Positions 57,962 to 64,000 of a stretch of 64,000 bases of DNA are shown here, in pieces. The notes under the pieces are model-generated. The model searched no databases. It was not told the DNA's origin and was given only the letters and a program-made list of their open reading frames with translations. Numbering within the stretch: the first letter of the stretch is position 1; the number at the start of each line of letters is the position of its first letter. The position numbers and the translations under genes were made by a program. The stretch comes from Listeria grandensis FSL F6-0971 (GTDB lineage: Bacteria > Bacillota > Bacilli > Lactobacillales > Listeriaceae). Location: positions 62,001 through 126,000 of the forward strand of contig NZ_AODD01000015.1 of NCBI RefSeq assembly GCF_000525835.1. The letters are read 5' to 3'.

Positions 57962-58888
57962 ATGATTAAATATGGATTGAAACGGCTCTTATATATGGTT
58001 ATTACGATGTTCATTATTGCAACAGTGACATTCATTTTAATGCAATATCTACCAGGTTCACCGTATAGAAACGAAGCTAAAATGACGCCAGAACAAATTC
58101 AGATTATGAATGATCAGTACGGACTAAATGATCCAGTGCCAATGCAGTATCTCCGCTACATGGGAGACTTATTACAGGGGAATCTAGGGGTATCCTTCCA
58201 ATTGGATAATCGACCTGTATCTGAAATACTAGGAAATCTGATTGGTCCATCGATTACAATCGCCGTGGAAGCCATTGTTTTCGGACTACTATTTGGTATT
58301 ATACTAGGGGTTATAGCGGCCATGTTCCAGAATAAGTGGCCCGATTACACCAGTACGTTTATCGCGATACTTGGGAAATCGATACCATCTTTCGTATTTG
58401 CCGCCATGCTACAATATTGGATTGGTGCCAAACTACAATGGTTGCCAGTTGCCGGTTGGGGTACTTTCGAATACACCATACTGCCAGCACTCGCACTCGC
58501 CATGTTCCCACTCGCCACAGCGGCTCGTTTTATGAGAACAGAGCTTATCGATGTGTTTGGTTCGGATTATGTGTTGCTTGCAAAAGCGAAAGGGAATAAC
58601 CGTGTGGAAGTTGCTTGGAAACATGCGATTCGTAATGCACTGATTCCACTTATTACCGTTATCGGTCCATTAACTGTGGCTTTGATGACAGGTTCACTTG
58701 TTATTGAAAATATTTTTGGTATTCCAGGTATCGGAAGCCAGTTTGTTTCATCTATACAAACCAATGACTATCCTGTAATCATGGGAACTACGCTACTCTT
58801 CGCAGGTATGCTTGTTTTCGTTATTCTAGTGGTAGATATTCTTTACGGATTGATTGACCCTCGTATCCGTGTGTCGGGAGGTAAATAA
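57962..58888 (+). CDS. oppB: oligopeptide ABC permease OppB
   Basis: A 308-residue inner membrane permease with six helices. The N-terminal MIKYGLKRLLYMVITMFIIATVTF and QYLPGSPY segments are typical, and the EAA loop is in GSDYVLLAKAKGNNRVEVAWKHAIRNALIP (about residues 200-229). The ATG at 57962 follows GGGGGGTG; the upstream in-frame start at 57947 lies in that site. It forms a heterodimeric channel with OppC, 2 bp downstream. Confidence 0.94.
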   Translation: MIKYGLKRLLYMVITMFIIATVTFILMQYLPGSPYRNEAKMTPEQIQIMNDQYGLNDPVPMQYLRYMGDLLQGNLGVSFQLDNRPVSEILGNLIGPSITIAVEAIVFGLLFGIILGVIAAMFQNKWPDYTSTFIAILGKSIPSFVFAAMLQYWIGAKLQWLPVAGWGTFEYTILPALALAMFPLATAARFMRTELIDVFGSDYVLLAKAKGNNRVEVAWKHAIRNALIPLITVIGPLTVALMTGSLVIENIFGIPGIGSQFVSSIQTNDYPVIMGTTLLFAGMLVFVILVVDILYGLIDPRIRVSGGK

Positions 58889-58890
58889 TT

Positions 58891-59910
58891 ATGACAGAAC
58901 CAAAAATTTCAAAAGAATTATTCCAACCCGCGCATATACAAGAATCAGAACATGAGAAAATTCTCCGTCCAAGTCTTACTTTTATGCAAGATTCTTGGAT
59001 TCGTATCAGAAAAAATAAAGCGGCCTTAGTGAGTATTATCGTGTTGTCACTTGTTGTCATCATGGCTTTTATTGGTCCACTTATTTCTGGATACACTTAC
59101 TCAGAACAAACAACGGCTAATGCCTCACTGCCACCTAAAGTTCAAGGGTTTGACAATATGCCGTTTTGGAATGGTAAACAAAATATTGGTGGGGAAGAAG
59201 TAGACGTTTATAAACAAAAAAATGTACCTGAAGGAACGTATTATTGGTTTGGAACAGATACACTTGGCCGTGACCAATTTACACGTGTTTGGAAAGGAAC
59301 GCAAATATCACTGTTTATCGGTTTTGTAGCCGCATTCTTTGACTTACTTGTTGGGGTAACGTACGGTATGATTTCTGGTTATTCTGGTGGTCGTGTTGAT
59401 AACTTCATGCAACGTATTTTGGAGGTTGCTTCGGCGATTCCAAACTTAGTTGTAGTTATCCTCATGTTGCTCGTCCTTGATCCCGGTATCATGTCCATTA
59501 TCATTGCGATTGCGATGACCAGTTGGATAACGATGGCGCGGGTTGTACGTGGACAAGTTTTGAAATTGAAAGATCAAGAGTTTGTCTTAGCTTCTAAAAC
59601 GCTTGGTGGTTCGACGCCGAGTATTTTATTCAAGCATCTGCTACCTAATGTATCGGGTGTTATTATCATCAACGTTATGTTTAGTATTCCAAGTGCGATT
59701 TTCTTCGAGGCCTTCTTAGGATTTATCGGACTAGGTATTCCTGCACCACAGGCGTCGCTTGGAACGCTTATTAGTGAAGGGTACAAGACGCTACAAGTAT
59801 TGCCATATATGGTTCTTTATCCAACGCTCGTACTATGTATTATCATGATTGCATTTAACTTAATTGCTGACGGCTTACGTGATGCGTTTGATCCGAAAAT
59901 GCGTGATTAA
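58891..59910 (+). CDS. oppC: oligopeptide ABC permease OppC
   Basis: A 339-residue permease with the longer N-terminal OppC extension. The first helix is near 45-68, then a periplasmic loop, then five more helices. The EAA loop reads LKDQEFVLASKTLGGSTPSILFKHLLPN (about residues 227-254). The ATG at 58891 follows GGGAGG two bases after the oppB stop, so the genes are coupled. Confidence 0.94.
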   Translation: MTEPKISKELFQPAHIQESEHEKILRPSLTFMQDSWIRIRKNKAALVSIIVLSLVVIMAFIGPLISGYTYSEQTTANASLPPKVQGFDNMPFWNGKQNIGGEEVDVYKQKNVPEGTYYWFGTDTLGRDQFTRVWKGTQISLFIGFVAAFFDLLVGVTYGMISGYSGGRVDNFMQRILEVASAIPNLVVVILMLLVLDPGIMSIIIAIAMTSWITMARVVRGQVLKLKDQEFVLASKTLGGSTPSILFKHLLPNVSGVIIINVMFSIPSAIFFEAFLGFIGLGIPAPQASLGTLISEGYKTLQVLPYMVLYPTLVLCIIMIAFNLIADGLRDAFDPKMRD

Positions 59911-59927
59911 AGGTGAGGTGAGGAAAA

Positions 59928-61007
59928 ATGGAAAAACTATTAGAAGTAAAAGACCTGCATATCTCGTTTCATACGTATGCTGGTGAAGTAAAAGCAATTC
60001 GTGGCGTGAGCTTTGACCTGATCAAAGGAGAAACACTAGCCATCGTTGGTGAGTCTGGTTCGGGGAAGTCCGTAACGACAAAGTCCATCATGCGCCTATT
60101 GCCTGAAAGCAATTCCAAAATTAAATCAGGAGAAATCCTATTTAACGGTATAGATATCGCGAAAGCATCTGAAAAACAGATGCAAAAAATTCGTGGTAAA
60201 GAAATTTCGATGATTTTCCAAGATCCGATGACCTCATTAAATCCAACAATGACCATCGGCAAACAAATTGCAGAACCGATTATCAAACACCAAAAAATCA
60301 GCAAAAAAGAGGCCTTGAAAACAGCGCTTCGTTTGCTTCAATTGGTTGGTATTCCAAATGCAGAAGAACGTTTAAAACAATATCCGCATCAGTTCTCGGG
60401 TGGTATGCGTCAACGTGTTGTTATCGCGATTTCCCTTGCTTGTAATCCGCAAATCTTGATTGCCGATGAACCAACAACGGCACTCGACGTTACGATTCAA
60501 GCGCAAATTTTGGACTTGATGAAAGATTTACAGAAAAAAATTGATACGTCGATTATCTTCATTACGCATGATCTCGGTGTTGTAGCGAATGTGGCGGATC
60601 GTGTAGCAGTTATGTATGGCGGTAAGATTGTTGAAATCGGAACAGTAGATGAGATTTTCTACAATCCGCAACATCCGTACACGTGGGGACTTATTAGTTC
60701 GATGCCGACTTTAGATACGGAAGAGGAAGAACTGTTTGTTATTCCTGGCACGCCTCCTGATTTGCTTGATCCTCCAAAAGGAGATGCATTTGCGGCTCGT
60801 AATAGATACGCGATGCAAATCGATTTAGAACAAGAACCACCGATGTACAAAGTCTCTGACACGCATTATGCAGCCACATGGTTATTGCATCCAGATGCAC
60901 CAGAGGTAACGCCTCCTGATGCCGTATTACGTCGTCAAGAGCAATTTGCAACGGATCATCCCGGTATGCAAGCTGTTCACGCGAAGGGGGTTGAAGTAGA
61001 TGGCTGA
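59928..61007 (+). CDS. oppD: oligopeptide ABC ATPase OppD
   Basis: A 359-residue ATPase: Walker A GESGSGKS (near 41-48), signature FSGGMRQR, Walker B ILIADEP, H-loop FITHDLGVVA. The C-terminal oligopeptide-type extension (about 265-345; GTPPDLLDPPKGDAFAARN) lacks the usual FeS cysteines in the places where the sequence reads FAARNRYAMQID, a common variation that I note without inference. It overlaps oppF by 8 bp. Confidence 0.94.
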   Translation: MEKLLEVKDLHISFHTYAGEVKAIRGVSFDLIKGETLAIVGESGSGKSVTTKSIMRLLPESNSKIKSGEILFNGIDIAKASEKQMQKIRGKEISMIFQDPMTSLNPTMTIGKQIAEPIIKHQKISKKEALKTALRLLQLVGIPNAEERLKQYPHQFSGGMRQRVVIAISLACNPQILIADEPTTALDVTIQAQILDLMKDLQKKIDTSIIFITHDLGVVANVADRVAVMYGGKIVEIGTVDEIFYNPQHPYTWGLISSMPTLDTEEEELFVIPGTPPDLLDPPKGDAFAARNRYAMQIDLEQEPPMYKVSDTHYAATWLLHPDAPEVTPPDAVLRRQEQFATDHPGMQAVHAKGVEVDG

Positions 61008-61965
61008 GAAACTACTCGAAATTAAGAATTTAAAGCAATACTTTAATAAAGGAAAAGCGAGTGAAGTTCGTGCTGTAGATGGTATCTCTTTTGATATTTA
61101 TAAAGGAGAGACATTAGGACTAGTTGGTGAATCCGGTTGTGGTAAGTCAACAACTGGGCGCACAATAATTCGCTTGTATGACGCGACAGATGGTGAAGTT
61201 TTGTATGATGGAAAAAATGTGCACAGTCGTAAATCGCGTACTGAAATGCATGAATTCCGTCGTAAAATGCAAATGATTTTCCAAGATCCATATGCCTCAT
61301 TAAACCCGCGTATGAAAGTCAAAGATATCATTGCAGAAGGAATTCGTATTCACGGACTTGCTAAAACACCGTCTGAGCTAACGAATCAAGTTTACGAATT
61401 ACTAGAGACAGTTGGTCTTAGCAAGGAACACGCTGGCCGTTATCCGCATGAATTCTCTGGTGGTCAACGTCAACGTATCGGTATTGCCCGTGCTTTAGCG
61501 GTTCAACCAGAATTTATCATTGCCGATGAGCCTATCTCAGCGCTTGACGTTTCAATTCAAGCACAAGTAGTTAACCTGTTAAAACAATTACAAAAAGAAA
61601 AAGGCTTGACGTATTTGTTTATTGCGCATGATTTATCGATGGTAAAATATATAAGCGATCGGATTGGTGTTATGTATTTCGGTAAGTTGGTGGAACTTGC
61701 ACCAGCAGATGATTTATATCGGGCACCGTTGCATGCTTATACAGAGTCATTGCTTTCGGCGATCCCATTGCCTGATCCGAACTATGAACGTACTCGTGTT
61801 CGTAAAACATACGATCCAGCAATTCATAATTATACAGGGAATGAAGATTTACAAATGCGTGAAATTGCACCAGGACATTTTGTTTATTGTTCTCCAGAAG
61901 AGGTAGCAACTTACCAAGAGAAACATGCAAAATTGTCTGCTGCGGCCATGGTAACAGCTGAATAA
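61000..61965 (+). CDS. oppF: oligopeptide ABC ATPase OppF
   Basis: A 321-residue partner ATPase: Walker A GESGCGKS, signature FSGGQRQR, Walker B FIIADEP, H-loop FIAHDLSMVK. The OppF C-terminal extension contains SAIPLPDPNYERTR and the CSPEE motif. Its ATG at 61000 sits inside the end of oppD. It closes the oppABCDF cluster with a terminator 5 bp after its stop codon. Confidence 0.94.
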   Translation: MAEKLLEIKNLKQYFNKGKASEVRAVDGISFDIYKGETLGLVGESGCGKSTTGRTIIRLYDATDGEVLYDGKNVHSRKSRTEMHEFRRKMQMIFQDPYASLNPRMKVKDIIAEGIRIHGLAKTPSELTNQVYELLETVGLSKEHAGRYPHEFSGGQRQRIGIARALAVQPEFIIADEPISALDVSIQAQVVNLLKQLQKEKGLTYLFIAHDLSMVKYISDRIGVMYFGKLVELAPADDLYRAPLHAYTESLLSAIPLPDPNYERTRVRKTYDPAIHNYTGNEDLQMREIAPGHFVYCSPEEVATYQEKHAKLSAAAMVTAE

Positions 61966-61969
61966 TTGC

Positions 61970-62003
61970 AAGAACCATCTCACAAACGAGATGGTTCTTT
62001 TTC
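61970..62003 (+). terminator. opp operon terminator
   Basis: AAGAACCATCTC (61970-61981) with GAGATGGTTCTT (61988-61999), 6-nt loop, then TTT. Confidence 0.9.
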
Positions 62004-62299
62004 CTAGAGAGAAATCCAATGACATTTTAACAATATTCTCACTAGAATCTCATTTAAGTGCTCATATTTTAATCAGATTCTAGTTTTAAAGCGTTATAGT
62101 AAGGGTAACATACATATAACGGCTTGCTTTTAATAAATGTCGATTTGGAGAACTTTTTTTTAAAATAGTATATTGCTTTTTGCTATTTTGGTGTATAATG
62201 AAAGTAGATCTTAAAAAGAGATCGTTTCCAATAGATATATTGTTAGGGAATTCGTTACATTGAATGAAACAATAAACCAATAAGGAGTGTGAATGTCTA

Positions 62300-62695
62300 A
62301 TGGTAACGTTATACACTTCACCAAGTTGCACGTCTTGTCGTAAAGCACGTGCATGGCTAGAGGAACATGATATCCCGTACAAAGAGAGAAACATTTTCTC
62401 AGAGCCACTAAGTTTAGGCGAAATTAAAGAAATTTTACGAATGACAGAGGATGGTACGGATGAAATCATTTCCACACGTTCTAAGACATTCCAAAAATTA
62501 AATGTGGATTTAGATAGTTTGCCACTACAAGAATTATTTGAACTAATCCAAAAAAATCCAGGTTTGCTAAGACGTCCAATTATCATTGATGAGAAACGTC
62601 TGCAAGTAGGATATAACGAAGACGAGATTCGTCGTTTCCTACCACGTCGAGTTCGCACGTATCAATTACGTGAAGCTCAGAAACTGGTTAATTAA
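62300..62695 (+). CDS. spx: Spx-family transcriptional regulator
   Basis: A 131-residue ArsC-fold regulator that binds the RNA polymerase alpha C-terminal domain and reprograms transcription under thiol stress. The redox switch CTSC is at C10/C13, and the conserved [25 protein letters not shown] block follows. The length equals SpxA of Bacillus and Listeria. The ATG at 62300 is chosen over an out-of-frame ATG at 62293; AAGGAG is 13-15 nt upstream. MecA, encoded next, is a ClpC adaptor; Spx itself is degraded by ClpXP in Bacillus. A TATAAT at 62194-62199 leaves a leader of about 95 nt. Confidence 0.95.
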   Translation: MVTLYTSPSCTSCRKARAWLEEHDIPYKERNIFSEPLSLGEIKEILRMTEDGTDEIISTRSKTFQKLNVDLDSLPLQELFELIQKNPGLLRRPIIIDEKRLQVGYNEDEIRRFLPRRVRTYQLREAQKLVN

Positions 62696-62705
62696 TCTTA
62701 TTTGG

Positions 62706-62739
62706 ACTACCAATGCTTTTAGGTATTGGTAGTTTTTTT
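62706..62739 (+). terminator. spx terminator
   Basis: ACTACCAAT (62706-62714) with ATTGGTAGT (62725-62733), then T6. Confidence 0.85.
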
Positions 62740-62990
62740 GGAGCGGATTGGGTGTTTTTGTGCTTATTATCATAATTTTTTTATAAATTTAGGCTTTTTT
62801 TAGCAAATAAGGAGTTTCTACCCTTGAATTGTGGGTAAATATAGGCTAAGATAGTATTCTTCAATAAAATAGCGGCTAGACGTAGAGTCAATTATTAGCC
62901 CTTTTTTTTGAATTAGGCTACAATGATACTAACAACAAATGAATTACCCTTCATTGTCAATGTTGAAGATGGAAGGGAGAGTGTGTGACG

Positions 62991-63644
62991 ATGGAAATTG
63001 AACGTATTAATGAGAATACAATAAAGTTTTATATCTCTTACATGGATCTAGAAGAACGCGGTTTTAATCATGAGGAAATATGGTATGATCGTGAGAAGAG
63101 CGAGGAGCTTTTCTGGGATATGATGGATGAACTTAAGTATGAAGAAGAGTTCTCTCCTGATGGACCACTCTGGATTCAGGTACAGGCTTTGAAGCATGGC
63201 CTAGAGGTACTCGTAACGAAAGCCAACCTTGGTAAAGGAGATTCGGGCTTTGAGATCAATATGGATCAGGCCGATGAGCTAGCTGAGGAACGTATTGAGA
63301 AACTACTGGAAGAACATTTTACCCCTGCAACGATTATTGAGGGCGGGGATGAAGATACGTTAGAATTTATTTTGCAGTTCCGTGATTTTGAGGACTTGAT
63401 TACGCTGTCTAAAGCGACGGGGCTAGATCAAGTATCAACGAAGCTGTACCACTACAAGGATAGTTATTATCTGTATGTGGAGTTTCCTGAAGCGAAATTT
63501 GATGAAAGAAACATTGACAATGTTGTCAGTATTTTATTAGAGTATGGGGACGAAACGAATTTAACTGGTTATGTTCTAGATGAGTATGCCAAAGTTATTT
63601 TCGAAGACCCTGCCTTACCACAAGTAAAGAAATATTTTAACTAA
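62991..63644 (+). CDS. mecA: ClpC adaptor protein MecA
   Basis: A 217-residue adaptor that feeds substrates to ClpCP. The N-terminal substrate-binding domain (MEIERINENTIKFYISYMDLEERGFN, about 1-80) is followed by an acidic linker (about 85-115) and the C-terminal ClpC-binding domain. The ATG at 62991 matches the family start MEIERI; the GTG at 62985 is closer to AAGGGAG and would add two residues. The spx-mecA-coiA order is the Listeria arrangement. Confidence 0.93.
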   Translation: MEIERINENTIKFYISYMDLEERGFNHEEIWYDREKSEELFWDMMDELKYEEEFSPDGPLWIQVQALKHGLEVLVTKANLGKGDSGFEINMDQADELAEERIEKLLEEHFTPATIIEGGDEDTLEFILQFRDFEDLITLSKATGLDQVSTKLYHYKDSYYLYVEFPEAKFDERNIDNVVSILLEYGDETNLTGYVLDEYAKVIFEDPALPQVKKYFN

Positions 63645-63655
63645 AAAAGCTTTTT

Positions 63656-63698
63656 GGCTCGATTTGCGCTGTGAAAAACACGTGAATCGGGTCTTTTT
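63656..63698 (+). terminator. mecA terminator
   Basis: GGCTCGATT (63656-63664) with AATCGGGTC (63685-63693), two G-T pairs, then TTTTT. Confidence 0.7.
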
Positions 63699-63779
63699 GC
63701 GTTTTTGAAAAATAGGGAGGAGAAGTGATACTTTGGGCGAATATAGTTAGTATAGGACATAAGAGAGGTAGTGAAAACT

Positions 63780-64000
63780 ATGTTTACAGCAAAGGATCAG
63801 TTTGGGCATGATGTGGTTGTCACCCGGGGAAATGTGGCATTTTTGAAGAAACAAAGAAATCAATATTCGTGTGGCTGCTGCGCGGAACGGCTCATTTTGA
63901 AGGCTGGTGAGATCAATATGCCACATTTTGCTCACTTGGCATCTAGTAAGTGTCGATTTGCTTCTGAGGGAGAATCAGATCGTCATTTAGGAGGAAAGAA
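63780..64000 (+). CDS. coiA: competence protein CoiA, 3' end cut by window
   Basis: The first 73 codons of CoiA run from the ATG at 63780 to the window edge without a stop. CoiA proteins are needed for DNA uptake in competence and carry a nuclease-like core. Visible here is the N-terminal domain: QYSCGCCAERLILKAG with the zinc-binding cysteine pair, PHFAHLASSKC, and ESDRHLGGKK, the FAH and ES..H motifs of the family. It follows mecA, the usual neighbour. Most of the protein lies outside the window. The start lacks an obvious strong ribosome site (GAGAGG at 63763-63768 is 11 nt away). Confidence 0.85.
   Translation, partial: MFTAKDQFGHDVVVTRGNVAFLKKQRNQYSCGCCAERLILKAGEINMPHFAHLASSKCRFASEGESDRHLGGK

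Overview
The window is chromosomal DNA from a low-GC Gram-positive bacterium, almost certainly a Listeria or close Listeriaceae relative. The order opp – membrane protein – trpS – ohr/ohrR – fabF/fabH – gpmA – clpB on one side, spx – mecA – coiA at the far end, and hemEH – heme monooxygenase – ecsAB – hit – prsA inside is the conserved Listeria/Bacillus backbone. Regulatory DNA fits this: a Trp T-box, FapR, CtsR, OhrR and PerR-like boxes, CodY-like boxes and a catabolite-response element (cre). The species assignment is inference.

Layout. (1) 1-9606: myo-inositol catabolic operon (iolB partial, C, D, E, transporter, G, H, I, J), all on +. (2) 9680-15601: a VOC protein, then prsA, two small membrane-protein genes, a YtxH gene and hit on -, divergent from ecsAB on +, then a heme monooxygenase on -. 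(3) 15815-20663: hemE, hemH, a broken coproporphyrinogen oxidase gene, a small HTH protein and a HAD phosphatase with a frame-breaking T8 run. (4) 20668-29248: a predicted small RNA, a trehalose phosphotransferase (PTS) system (hydrolase, frameshifted EIIBC, TreR with operators), and a two-component system coupled to an ABC exporter. (5) 29406-34200: an orphan Cas6, a BI-1 membrane protein and a tandemly duplicated, partly decayed Ig-repeat secreted-protein locus. (6) 34214-41976: two tandem M20 amidohydrolases divergent from an MFS transporter, a membrane acyltransferase, and an AraC regulator fused to a GH39-like domain. (7) 42091-50715: clpB (frameshifted), gpmA, a YjzD-like protein, FapR-controlled fabH with a long structured leader, fabF, ohrR-ohr and trpS. 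(8) 50742-64000: the trpS T-box, a DUF3899-like protein, a second Ig-repeat gene in three frames, two oppA genes, oppBCDF, spx, mecA and the start of coiA.

Functionally, region 1 feeds inositol into central metabolism, region 4 imports and hydrolyses trehalose, and opp imports peptides next to the Spx/MecA proteolysis regulators. Region 3 carries most of the late coproporphyrin-dependent heme pathway, with its oxidase broken.

A recurring theme is broken frames: cgoX (frameshift plus amber codon), the HAD gene (T8), treP, clpB (G5) and the Ig-repeat gene at 51.7-53.3 kb (two shifts). Several sit in homopolymers of otherwise well-kept genes, so sequencing or assembly error must be excluded before any is called biological. 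The amber codon in cgoX is not an indel and is the strongest evidence for genuine decay. The most interesting candidates for something undescribed are the promoter-to-terminator small RNA at 20.7 kb, the four-tier hairpin in the fabH leader at 46.0 kb, and the orphan Cas6.
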